64,000 nucleotides of DNA from NCBI GenBank assembly GCA_031763025.1, contig JASSKH010000023.1:1-64000 (forward strand), written 5' to 3'. Positions 32,104 through 45,500 of this stretch are shown here, in pieces; positions within the stretch are counted from its first letter, which is position 1; every line of letters starts with the position of its first letter. The notes beneath the pieces are model-generated. The model saw only the letters and a program-made list of their open reading frames with translations, searched no databases and was not told the origin of the DNA. This stretch comes from Macrocystis pyrifera. Its lineage: Eukaryota; Sar; Phaeophyceae; Laminariales; Laminariaceae. The translations under genes were made by a program, and so were the position numbers.

Positions 32104-35100
32104 CGTTCATCCTCTCTCTGATGCTTGTATCATATGATACGTACACCGTCTTCTGTCGCGTTTAATACTGCTAAATACGACGGGTCAGTTTATTTTCCTT
32201 GCAAAAGAAGTAGAAGGGAATGTTTAATGATACAAAATATAAGTACGTACAAGGATATATGTGAAAACAAATCCTGGACTCACACTGCCCCCCCTCCCCC
32301 TCGGTCGGTCAAAAAAAAACAGTTTTGTTGTCTCGAACAAATTACGTATTTCGGAGCTTTGTTGACGCCAGTTGGCCAGCAAGACGTGGTCGAAACGTTG
32401 CACCTAAGCCGTACGTGCGTTGTTGATAACATCTTGCTTATGTCTTGCCATGTGTGTAGTTAGGTTGTACATGTTTGTTATTCAAGTTAACTTATGTATT
32501 TTTTATTTACACTGTTTAATCTTAGTTCAATTACTGTTGTTTGGGGTTTTTGCAAAAATAGTTGGCTGACCATGGCTGGCAACAATATATCGAAATGTTT
32601 GTTCCAACTTGATCAAACTTGAACAAACCAGCGCCCCCAAGATGTGGTCGGAAAAAAAAAAAACGGTAAAACGACTTGCTTGTTGATAAAAGTATGACGC
32701 CCCATCGCTTTCGGGTGAACGCATTATTTGGAACCGTCCACCACACTGATACTGACTGGTCTACAATAACCCAACCGAACGCTACATGAATAAATGGCGC
32801 ACACAGGCAGATGACCAACAATACGACAAATAAAGGGTGACTTGGAGCAACCCACTCAATTGTTCCACCGACCCCTTCCCCTCCCTCTTGAGCAAGTCTT
32901 ACGCGAAGCTTCGGCCGTTTATCTTCAAAGCGGCTTGCACACAAAGGCTGTGCTGTATAACCTTGCATTTCGAGCGTTTTTGGCTACCGCCGGCAAGCTC
33001 AGGATTCTTGCAGCCAGCAGAAACCATACTGCACCATGGCGCAACAACGCTTGAGCTTGGTTCATTCCCCCTTGAATCGGGATGTTTTGAGGACCGACAC
33101 AACCGAGACGGAGGTGTGCGTGCACGTGTGTGCGCGCGGATGATAGGAAAGCGGGGGGCGCTCGTCGTGTGTCTCACCCAATCTCGCAGCGTTTTTCAAC
33201 GATTTAAAAAAGTAATTGGTCTCGCCGCGTTATACTATAACGTACATCAGTGACTTTTACAGCAGGGCCTTGTGGTGTACTGAGCTCAGGTAATATGCCT
33301 GATCTATGTTGCCTAGGCCAAGGCTGCCAGATTTTGGGATCAGGTTGCACCAGATAATGGATCAGGCGTTGTTTGTTCGCCTATATACAGAGCAGTCCAC
33401 AGTGGAGCGCTGTTTCTTTCATCTCTGAACTCTGAATGCTCTGAGCAATGATGGAGTGACTTGATAGTACCCAGTACACAAGTACTTTCGTCCCCAGCAA
33501 TCCCCAGTATAAGGTCAAGTGATATGTTGTGTACAGGAATTAGTGTTGAGTAGATGTTTACAAACCTGGCAGAATTTAGTGAACTTAAAAAAATGACCCC
33601 CCATCCGCCTCTGTGTCGGTTCTTTGTAGGATGCAGCTGACCCTTCGCGCTTGGTGCAAGCAAAGCCTGCCTGGTCGGTGAAAACCCGACGTGCTCCGTC
33701 CCGGCATTGTGACGCGTTCTACGATAGAGGTATCCCCTTTCCGCTGATTGTTTTTCTGATTGACGGGGTTCCTCAACCCAAAATCGTCGGAATGTAAATC
33801 TTGTTTCGAAGTATGACGTATTTGTATACTTGGGCCATGGGATTGTTCATCGGGATTCTATTTGAGTGTTGCTGAATTCAGTTTTCGGGTGAGATATGGA
33901 GCCCCTTAAGTGAGGAGTCCCAGAACATTTAGTGTGAACCTCTATCGTAGAACTCGTCTTGTAGGGATGCGAGCATCTATGGCCATACGACTACGGCCAT
34001 GCATGATAATGAGTACACCCCCCCCCCCCCCCCTTCCCTCGGCCGGCTCAAAGAAAAAAGGGCAGTGTAGGTCCAAGATTATTTATTTCACTTAACCTTG
34101 ATACCTATTAATAGTATGAGAAAAAATATCGAAAAAATGAAATGGGGTATGTACCGGGACCCACACAAATGTGTAAGTAAATGAACTGCTTCATGGTGGC
34201 CTCGCCGCCGTGGGGGCGGGGGGGGGGAGTATTTCCTAGGCATACATACGTACAGTACTGGTATGATACAACTCTGAAATTTAGAATCGAACTCGAGTGA
34301 GGAAAAACAAAGTCAGGAACGGCGGGAACCTGAAAACATATACCAAAAACGAGCGAAACGAAAATCTGCCCAAGGCAACAGAGAGGTGTGGTACGGGCAT
34401 CAGGCAGCATCGGATGACGAAAGGCACGTTCACGCATCTCTTGCGGCCGCGACCTCGTGGCGCCCAGCCACGAGCCTCTAAGTTAGAGTCGCCTTGGCCT
34501 TTTGCAGTCTTGTCGGGTGTGACAAGCTCGGTGTGGTAGCCGAGATAAAGAAAAAAACAACAACCCTGTCCGAGAATCGGCTGTATACTGCATGCAGCCT
34601 GCCGCACTACAGCTGAAGCCATTCTGCTGCTGCTGTGTAGAAATCGAAGGAAGACGTTGCTGTCTGCATCTTGAGTAGATATTCGGAACCCAGCAGAGCA
34701 CAGCAGGGGTCCCATGCATGTTCGTATCGACGACACCGCCTGCGCTCGGCATGAGCGGTGGCTGTGCTGCTGCCTGTGCTGTGTGGATGACCCCCGCCGC
34801 TACACCCCGCCGTTGTCGCTCACCTCTGCTGATGAGCAGCTTTCGCCCCAAGAATGTCCGGCAGCCCGCGGCGCGTTCAGGAAGTTGCGTTTGGAAGGTT
34901 GCGCTGCGGAATAAAGCAATGTCCTCGTCAACAAAAACAGGGCTCGGCCATCTCGATCAGGCAGCCAATTTTTCGGCCGCGTGGAAGTTTGTGATTCGTG
35001 ATTTTCGCTCATAGGAAGATTGACTGGCAGGTGCTCACATAAGAAGCCCAACCAGTCAAAAAAAACATTGACTTAAGAAGTGGTACCTCTACCGCGGGAT

Positions 35101-36059
35101 TGCTCGACAGATACAAATGTCTTAGGCTGTGCGAATTCCTAGCGACAGCAGTCAACATCTCCCGACTGTGAAGCCTCCACCTAACAATCAGCACATCAAA
35201 CTACAGACAAGACCATATTGTTCACGTTTCACGGCATTTTTACAAAGCGAGACATGGTCAATACCTTGCCATTGTACAGCGACACATAACTATGAACTGA
35301 TTTTCGAATGAATATATAACATGTTGTTTGACTTGTCTCTGAAGCCGCTTTTTAATTGCCGTATCCACCAAATAACGTATACCACCTGATATGCTACATA
35401 TTAAGGTACATACCTTATAGACTAATGATAGATGAATATCCAATACTTCAACCCAAGGTGGGCTGTGTAAACTATCCACCCCCCCCCCCCTCTCGAAGCG
35501 GTTGAGACGGTTGACGGATATCCATGTACGGCCGCAAGTGCCGACGTGTTTACCCAAACTTGGTCTCAATGCCCCCAACTCGTCACGACCCAGACATTGG
35601 TTCCTGTAGTAGGACGTACACGCGAACGTTTCGGTGAATGACGCGTTAAAAGTGAGGTCTGAACCCATGCCCTGCCCACGACGCCAATACGAAGGTGTAT
35701 TGGCGATTAAAATGAAAATCAATCACTCAACCCAGGGTTAAGCCGCGTGGCCCCCTACTACACCACTGTAGGTTGCTCGCATAAAACGTGAAACCGCAAA
35801 TCTTGGGAAGCCCACTACTAATAGTATTGAAAATGCCGTGTTTTTCGTACTTTCTACAGCTACCGACCGGTTGAATGATTTCCACCACCATGGCAAAACT
35901 CTTACATCCCGACCGCCCCGGCGTATTCGAGACATCTTGCCATGGCGCCTGCTCTGCGAGCTACAATAGCGTCCGCTCGTCCGCTTTTGATAACTTCGCC
36001 GTAACTTTGCAATATATCACAAATACGTCAGGTGTTCGTCCGTTCGATATTTCAACAGC
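32104..36059. other. About 4 kb of unassigned sequence upstream of the large gene
   Basis: It holds poly-C tracts (about 32287-32299, 34018-34034, 35479-35491), two of them within a similar context ending in CCCTCGGCCGG or CCCTCGGTCGG followed by A-rich sequence. Overlapping open frames at 32837-33253, 34281-34736 and 34718-35014 have no recognised family, and none shows the splice pattern of the downstream gene. A promoter for the gene at 36060 should lie at the right edge, but no TATA box or other motif is evident. Confidence 0.45.
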
Positions 36060-36546
36060 ATGGCGTACGACATCCTGGTGATGATGATAGCGGGATTGGC
36101 TATCTCCTTGGTGTCAGAAGCAAAATCAGCCCCATGCCCAGCGACTACTGTTTCCGTAAACGTGACGTCAATCGCCGACGTTCAGGACCTTAGTGACGCC
36201 TTAACCTGTACGGGGGAGAGTTTTGTTAACGTCACGTGGTATCCAAGCTTGACCATTGCGCAGACGATCAACGTGTCGAATAGGAAGGAGGTTACCGTCA
36301 CTGGGGTTGGACATCCCATCATTCGTGGAGCGTTGGTCGACGGCAACGATCATGATATTTTCGCCGATGCTGGAGACGGAAACGGCACTGGAATATTCTC
36401 CGTGTCTAACGGGTCTACTCTCCGCCTAAACCATTTGGTGCTCGACGGAGGGAACGCAAAATACGGGGGGGCAGTTGACCTGTCTTCTTCTAGCATCCTG
36501 TTTGTATCCAATTGCACCTTTGCAAACAACAGTGCTTCGAAGGGAG
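36060..36546 (+). CDS. Exon 1: signal peptide and first beta-helix segment
   Basis: 162 codons plus one base. The start is the first ATG in the frame, in the context CAGCATGGCG. Residues 1-24 look like a signal peptide (cleavage near SEA-KSA). Residues 25-110 form a beta-rich lead-in with several N-x-T/S sites. A first GGA lies at 136-138 and FANN at 154-157. The exon closes with AAG GGA G before GTGAGC. Intron 1 (1,440 bp) carries an inverted R1 copy and a CTG tract. Confidence 0.85.
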
Positions 36547-39500
36547 GTGAGCCAACCGACTTGTCAACTGATTTGCAATACAAATGCCAGGCTGAGCCCA
36601 AATCTGGTATATAACACACCCGGCGTCCTTAACGAACTCCACGCTGGGCCATTCTGTTTGGATATTTATACCTGGTATATATTCGATGGAGTAGTCGCCG
36701 CGCCCGGATAACAGTGAATGGCCAAAATACGAAAAGCCATCACCATGAGGGACTTCCCATCCGTTTGTTGGAGACGTTGGTCGTTCGTTACTACACGCCC
36801 AAGACCGGCACGATATTTGCAAACAAATAGCCACACGATCAACGCGTATGACCCAAGGAGTCTCAGGGCACAGCAGCAGTAAACGAACACAATTCATGCT
36901 TTCGAATCAACTGGAACTGCAGCTGTAGTGCCATCGAAGGCGGCCTCGGTGACCGAAGTTTGTCGCAGAGGACATCATCTTGGACCTGGTATCTCCATGA
37001 TCCCGACGTCACAATGCATGTGTCTAATTATACTGCTGTGAAATAAATTATGAAATACGTCAGCTGTGAGTTCGACTGATTAAATTATTGATACTCAACT
37101 TGGCAAGCTGCGTAATACGCCTCGTCTAAAAGCCATTTTTACTGATTTTTACAAGTTTCTGAGAAGCCGTTCGCGCGTATTCTGCATGTACGTAGTTCCC
37201 TGTTAAGGATATAGATCAGTGACTCCCCTGGATGCTACCCGGGTCAACAGGGATATTTTCATAACCACTCTGCCCACTGATACTATATAACCCGAATGAG
37301 GGAGAGTAATATGACGTTGCAATATGTTGAAATGTTTTTGGACCAAGTGACTTCACAAATATTGATTGAATTATGTCGAGTTGTTGGATGAGAGTCTACT
37401 GTTGTTGTATATGTTTCTAAATGTCAGGATTTTTTTCGCGGATGCGCTGCTGCTGCTTCTGCTGCTGTGACACCTACGTTGTATTTGATATGGCTGGAGG
37501 TGGCATCTTAACACCTAAATCTGATGTATTACATACCAGTAAATCATTATATAAGCAGCTAGAAGGAATTTACCGAGAAGCGTGTCCTCACCAGCATCGA
37601 CATGCCTGTGTCCTTCTCTATGAGGCACTTCGTTACAATAGCCAGTTCTTACAGTATTTTAAAACTATCAGCACTTAGCGGTACGAGTAGACAGGTATCT
37701 ACTGTTTGGTCTGAAGATCGTACTTGCAACTAGTAGTGCGTAACATTGAGTTACCTTCCGACTACATGCAGGGTATTGTACTTTTGTTTTTTGTGTTTGT
37801 CTTAACGTGTCTTTGTTAGGCATGTATACTTTGGTGCCTGCCCACCTTTCCTTCTTACCTGATCAATGACATGTTGATGTGGGCCCGTGTTTTTTTTTTT
37901 CATCTTTGAAGCCTCTTTCGGTGTCTCCCCGGCATAATTTCGCCACTCGTTGAACGCGCTAAGGACCCCCTTGTCTTTTCAAGCAGGTGCCATATATGCC
38001 TCCACCTCGGAACTCTACGTCACCGGCAACACCTCGTTCAGTTTCAACTCAGCTCAGTTTGGAGGTAAGACACGATCCGATCATTTCAAAGATCGGGCGG
38101 CGCTATACTACGAGATACACCATATGATGCAGCAAGACGAACGGGTAAATTTAGCTACCACAGCGCGGGCACAGTTATAAGAGACACGTAACAGCAGATA
38201 TCGTGCTATTTCGGCAACGAGAGTACAAAGTCTGTTCTGCGGAAAGTGCCTCTCTTCACACGTGACCAGTCGGCTACCTCCGACAACCCTCTCTTGAAAG
38301 AGGGAATCAATATAATCCCTCTAGATAGAGAGTGGCAAAAAATATAAAACAGAATTTCAATAGAAATACGTCTTCATTGCACGAACGAAGGTTCAAAACC
38401 ACAGATTGACCTCGAGAGAGCGCGGGAAAGTTGGCCAAACACCAAGAGGCTGATCATTTGAGCTGCAAGTGTCTGCATAATATTCTGTTTTTTTGCGTTA
38501 GACTCGACATTTAAGGTTAAGGTCAGGAATGGGGTTGGGGCAAGAGTAACCCTAACTAATAGGATTCTGCGTGAACGTAGCTCAGCGAAATATTAGAGCG
38601 CTACTGGTAGCACTTCGATGAACCACAACGCCAAATATACCATAAACCCTCTATCGATGCTTTTGAATTAGCGTACGAGCGTACCGGCGTATATTAGCAC
38701 ATATCAGATAGGAAGTCCATTGTCGCCTCCCTGTTGCTATAGATATGTGTGATAACACTCCTGCAAAATTCAACGGCAAACACTATTCAGCAGTTTATAA
38801 GGCCAGACCAAACGGGGGTAAGATTCCTGGCAACGTATGTTTTAATACAGGTATTGTCGTTGCGCTGGGAAAGATCGGGAAATATTGTGTTTAGTTGGAG
38901 CTTTGTCGCATGCACGAATATCGGCCCAAACATCGACGCCCGCAGCACCGACCGCCGAAACACCGTTATCGTGCCGATGGCTCATGGATGAGCTTTGAAG
39001 TATTCGCCAAATAAGAAGGGCTCTTATGATATTTTTTATGTCACCACGTAGAATATGGTGTATGAGCGGTACTTGTAACCGAACGTCGCTAGGTTCACCC
39101 ATCAATGTAGCGCGGTTACGTTATATAGTATGCGAATCGCAGTCCAGAGCTGGAGCGAGCGTCAACAAAATATTTCCCGACCAAAGACTCTTCCTTCTTT
39201 CGGTATTTACTTTACTGCGTACATAAAATGCCAATAGCACACCTGGTGAGTTTGTGGTTTAGAGATACTAGTGGTACGACCACGGCTCCGCCAGTAGCGC
39301 TAGCCTTGCGTTGCTCGTAGTGTGTTGTGATGTACCACTCTGCACGGAAATGTAAGGACTACCGTGCGGGGTGGTATCAATCCGGGGGAAGTCCGTTTTT
39401 GTCCCTGGGTTGTTGGAATTGTGTATGTATGCAGGTATTTATCATGCGGGAACGGGGGATTATCTTCCCCGGGTGCGGTGGAACCTCGACTATGAGCCAC

Positions 39501-42500
39501 AGCCTAATATTAGATCAGCCAGCAGGGTTGGAATTTCCACGCCATGCGCGGCGGTGTCGACTCGGGAGGTGTATGTTTTCATCTCCAGGTTGTTGGAGTT
39601 ATAGACGTATGGAAATGTTTCTTATCTGGTGATGGTAACTTATCATCTCCGGGTACGGCGGAATCTTGACGTTGTCCCAAGGGTAAACTCTCACCGCACG
39701 CTGGCTCCATGAGCCCCAGTACCAAAAATAACAGCCAGTGAGGTTGGGGTTTCCACACCTCGCAGGGCGTAGTCGACCCGGGGAGATTTTCGTTTTCGTC
39801 TAAGGCCTGTTGAAAATGTAGATGTATATGGAAGTATTTACAATACGACTTGCCGTGCGCTGGCTCCATGAGACATGAGACCCAGCCAACCGTAAATCGC
39901 TAATGAGGTTGGGGTTTCCATCCATTGCGGAGCGATATGGATCCGTGGGATGTCCGTTTTCGTATCCGAACTGTTGGAGTTGTAGATGTAATTATCTATG
40001 ATCCGGGAATGTGCCCTTACAGTCCTCGGGTGCAGCAGGACCTCGACGTTGTCCCGAGGGACAACTCTCGCCGCGCGCTGGCTCCATGAGACCCAGCCAA
40101 TCATAAATCAGCCTGTAGGGTTGGGGTTTCCACATCTTGCGGGGCGGTACTGACCCGGGAGATGACGGTTCTCGTCCCCGGATTTGTTCAGGTTATAGAT
40201 GTGGGGAAGGGTTTTCGATCCAAAGATGGGACATTATCGTCCCCAGGTGCGGCAGAACCTCGACGTTGTCCCAAGGGGCAATTCTCGCCGCGTTCTGGCT
40301 CCATGAGCCCTGCCAAAAGTAAATCAGGCAGTGGCGATGGAATTTTCATACCTTTTGGGGCAGTATCGACCTAGGGGGTGTTCGGTTTCGTCCCCGGGTT
40401 GTTGTTGTACATGTATGGAAGGATTTAGTCCGGGGGTGGGACCATATCGTCTTCCGGTGCAGCGGAACCTCGACGTTGTCCCGAGAGAAAATTCTCGCCG
40501 CGGGCTGGCTCTATGAGCCCCAGTCATCCATAAATCACCCTGTAGGGATGGAGTTTCCACACCTTGCGGGGCGGTATCGACCAAGGGGGTGTCCGATTTC
40601 GTCCCGCGTTGTTGGAATTCTGTATGTGTGGAAGTGTATATGATTCGGGGATGGGACCCTGTTGTCCTCGGGTGCTGATGGCTTCATGAGCCCTATCAAT
40701 CAGCAATTAGCCAACAGAGGTAGGGTTTCCACATGCTGCATGGCAGTGTTGATCCGTGGCTTCGCTGTTTCTTTCTGTGGTTGGTTCAAATAGTTGATAC
40801 ATGATGAGATTTCTGATCCGGGGATGTCTGTCAGCACAATTTTCTAGGAAGAATCAGCGGCCTCTGGTATGCACTTACCCATCCAATCAGTTGCCAGATT
40901 AGACTTGAAAATCAAAAATAGTAAGTCGGCAGCAAGGATGGCTTGAGGGCCGTCGGAAATGCCTCGGGTTCGTGCCACGGCTACGGCTCGGCACGGCATG
41001 GAACCCGATGTTATGGCACCTAGCCTCCCTACCCATGGGGTAAGGCGGGGCTGAAACGCTTTGGATCTCACTACCGTGTTGACAGACAGATCGGCAGACT
41101 GACAGCATTTATTGTTAAGAATGTACCGGGTGCGCTGTAAACCTGGATTCAAAGTACCACACGACCCGTCGTCGCGCTATATTTCTTAGGACGAAAAGAC
41201 TTACACTATCCGCTGTGTATGGTCAGGTTCCCTGTACGCCTCTGCGAGTTCCTATGTCGAAGTGGACGGCAACAGCATTTTTGGCAACAACTTCGCCATG
41301 GTCGACGGAGGTGAGGGACGTGTTGGTGTTAGAAGAGGTATTCCTGCTTCCTGTTGCTTGGCGTACTAAAACCAACCTACGTTCCGTAGCTACGAAAAAA
41401 CAACGATAACGTTCTTCCCTCAGCTCCTTCTCCACAAGTCTAAATTATGGTACGTCAAGGTCAGCATGCCGTTGGAAAAGTTGCCCAACCACATTCAGTA
41501 CATAAGTGCTGTCGCTATTTCCAAGCACACCTGAACTCTGTCAGCGACGTCGGCATTCGCTGCACCAATTGCGATAACATTTTCCACTCGCCCATGACCT
41601 CCTGAAAAAATTCTTTTAAAATCATATCTTCAAATTTCCCAGCCCTAGCAGTGTCGGCGTTAAAGAATACACAAGGGGGTGCGATCTGCTGCGCGGTGCA
41701 CATGTGGGGCCATCGGTATGATTTGCTCCGTTTGTCATAATGGCTCTTGGTTCTAGGAACCGCAATACCTGTATTTGAAACGAAACGTATTGTTTAAGGC
41801 CCTATCCGAACACTGCATACGTACCTGCATCATCGACATAATATCAATTATTCGTCATGCCACTCTCGGCGTATTTGGTTCCTTGTTGACGATATGATTC
41901 GACTGTAAGACCAATCCGGATAACACGGTCACGCAGCGATCGCTTTCGTCGTCCTCGGTCGAGTAGGCTGAAGGTGTTCGCGACTTTATGTTGCCTACTG
42001 ACAGGTGCTATGTATATCCACGAGAACTCCTCTATGCACATCGACGGCAGCACATTATTTGTCAACAACGAAGCCGAGGAGGGCGGAGGTGAGACGTGTC
42101 TCGTTTGTGGTGCGATAATATTTATTTCAGTGGGAGATTTGGCAGCGCTTGGATATCACAAAGGTCATCGAAGCCGTGCTGCCTCTCTTGTGATATTGTG
42201 CCTTAAGTGCGTTATTTTTTATTATCAATAGGCCTGAAGATATCGGCATCCACGTAAACCACTACGAAGTGGTTTCCATGAACAGCCAGAAACCGTCTGC
42301 ACTGGTGTCGTTGGGTATCAGTTGCCATGACACTGAAGACAGTGTCAAGCATTGGCAGACTTGACGGCGGGCGATACTTGCATATATGTAGATGTAACCT
42401 GATAATGTTGTGGTTACTTTGGTGCTATTAAACATCGCCCAATGTTCCGCACCTATTTCGACAATGGAAACAAGGAAGTACCGTTCAAATGCCGGCCCGA

Positions 42501-45500
42501 ACTAGGTACAATCGGAACACCAACGCTATGTACACCACAGGGTAGACCTTCCCGGTGGCTTTGTCTCTTACTTATGTGTATACAGAGGTATCATGCCAAA
42601 CGAGTTCAAGCAGGAATCAGAAAAATGCATGGGCTCCGGTGTTTGGGGTATCCGTGTATTCTGAGATGGCTGTCAACTGCCTGCACCTGCACACAGGTGC
42701 CATTAAAGCATATTGGAAGTCATCCATCAACATCAGCGGCAGCGCGTCCTTTGTCAACAACACGGCCTGGAGGAACGGGGGTAAGAACAAAGGTGTAATG
42801 GCTTTTCGTCGCCATACTTCGTAACAGTTCAATCAATGAGCTCTCTCTGCTGCGATCCACCGGAGACTCCCACCCTGGTGTTGTTGGGTCGTTCACGACG
42901 AAAGGGGTATCCTTTCTCTCTGCGAACAACCAAAAACGTTTCTCCAATCCTGGAAACAACCTCCTTGCGTCCTCACCTCTTTGTTCCAAGATTAATAGTG
43001 GAATACGCTGTTTCAAGTTCGGATTTTTATTACCCTGAAAAAGCTCGATAATCTCAAAGGAGGATATATATCTATTAATAGATGTTGATTGATCTCTAAA
43101 GGTATAGGCGCAGCTGGCACGGGAACGCGTGGCTGACTCCAGACATGGAACGGAACTCCTCTTATATTACATCCTCTCTGTTGAATTGACTCGCCTCACA
43201 TGCAGTATAGGGTTCCACCTGACGAGTGGCATTGGTGGGCACACATTACCCCGATATCCCAATACCCTACTGCCGGAATCCCTTTCCAGCTTGGAACTCC
43301 CCAATCTTCCATGGATCTTATATGTCGTGTTTCTTGAGTACAATCAACATCCCCCCTACTCAATATACACGACCATACTAATATCCCCCCTGCTCTTGTG
43401 CATGATCGATATTCCCCTCAGCTCTGTACATGAAAATGTACGACATCGCAAGGCTGATATACCTCAATAAAAATATCAACTCGAATCAAACTTAGAAAGT
43501 CAAAAATCCAATCTGTAACTCAAAAACCAAATTCTTGAATCAACACTCAAATCCTCAAATCTGTATTCAAATACTCAAATCCCCAGCCTCTCTGTTACAA
43601 ACACATAAAACTCTCGAAATCCAATGCCAGGTAAAACGACATTCTTCTCGGATTCCGTCAGGTAAAACGGCATTTTCCGCGGAATTGGTCCGAAGATATT
43701 CAGTGGAATCTCGTCGACTTAGTACAGTGACCTCCCCCCCCGCCCCCTCGCCAAACGCTACTGGTGTCTACAGGCACACTATCATAATCATTCGTATTGT
43801 CTCCACCGCGCACGCTCGAAATCATCAACTTACGAATTCGGCGAGACTTCAATCCCCGACCCACCCTAGGGAATTATATAGCACTACCTGCTAGACCACT
43901 CAGTCAGTACGGACTTTGAACAAAAGCACAAATTTTTAAGAACCAAAAAAATCAAACTCTCAATTTCCGAAGTACTACCCAAACCTTCCAAATCAGAAAA
44001 TATTTCATATGAACCGCACACGCCCCCAAGCGCTTCATAGTCTCTCTTTAGTCTCGCCAAAAACCGATCCCTCTATTATTTAGGAAATTAATGCAAATCA
44101 TGGAAAAATATCACAGTAGCCATACTCATCAAAAATAAAATTAAGCCAAGAAATTAAATGCCAGAGATCGCAAGGAACCCCGTTCCCCCGGACAAGAGTC
44201 TCCCCTTATCCCCTACTCCCGCCATAGATACACAGATCGCGACGGTAATGCGAGATAGCATACGTTCCTTCACTTTAATTTTATTTGATATTGAAACTAC
44301 TCGAAAACTCCAATAACTCTCGCGGAATCCAAATCGACCAGAAAAACAATTCCAAAATACAAGCAATGAAAATATTCATCCAGATTCAAAGGCAACCACA
44401 TTTCAGTAAGAATCACCCCGATGCCCCGAACACTACTGCTGTTGCCTCCGCCACGGCTTCCTCTCCGTTCGGTCTCATGGCGTCACTGCAGCTCGGGTCA
44501 TCCAGCTATTCCTCCTGGGTGAAATCAAACGTCGCCTCCGCAGCATTGACCCGGCATACAGAAGGGATGGGACGTGCATTCGAGCGAATAGGTCTGCATT
44601 GGGTGTTTCGCTCTTTTCACGCATGCACTGCTCGCAAACTCCTTTTTGGTATAGTTCAACTTCTCAAATGCTACTGCAAATAAACAGCTACTTGTCAACG
44701 AGAATATCTGATTCCACATCAACCCCATGTATTCCTCGACCACTATATACTGCAGTACGTGCTTGATGAACACATACAGCAGTGCCAAGTCAACCGTTTT
44801 CGTCTCAGCTCACAGTACCATACTACTTTGCTATACTACACCGTCCGCAAATATCTTGCCTTTGGCACGTAACAAGTGGCGCGGGTCGTGCTACACAGCG
44901 ATACACCAACCCAACTACTCAAAAACGAGATACCAGCATTCAAAGATGTAAATATGTGAAATGCCGCAAACAGACGTGTTGCTGTAGTTGGGCACAAGGG
45001 TTCATCACATACACCTCTTCCTGCTGTACTTGCTCGGTTCTGCCAGCATCAGACCACACCAACGCAACGCCAAACTCAGCAAAAGGGTGGGAATATCAAT
45101 CCTCTTACTGTATATGATACGTAATGACGTCAAAAAGGTGCACATGGGCGAAGGGTCTGCGTGCAGTCATTGAGCTCACATCATACGCACGCATCCCAAC
45201 TAAATTCTAGAGTGCATTTCTTTACCCTGCTCATTTCCTACTCGTACTCGTGTCGATGCCCAACCAGAGCCCTCGACCAGTCAATTCAGTAGAAGTTGTG
45301 GTCAAACCTCGCTACGCGTTGAGTCCCGGCTTGGTGTTGTCGGGGTGTGTAAAACTTACTATGTGCACACATGAAAAATATAATAATAAAACGGAGCAAG
45401 GGGGCAACTCGTTTCCTGTTTGAGGCTCACTCCGACAACGATTGCCCGTGCGTAATAATATCGCCCACAAACATTCGAGGGATACCCCAACAGCATACCA

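Noticed and set aside
34281..35014. Overlapping open frames on both strands as a gene upstream of the large gene
   Set aside because: Three frames compete, none has a recognisable domain, signal peptide or clear splice structure.
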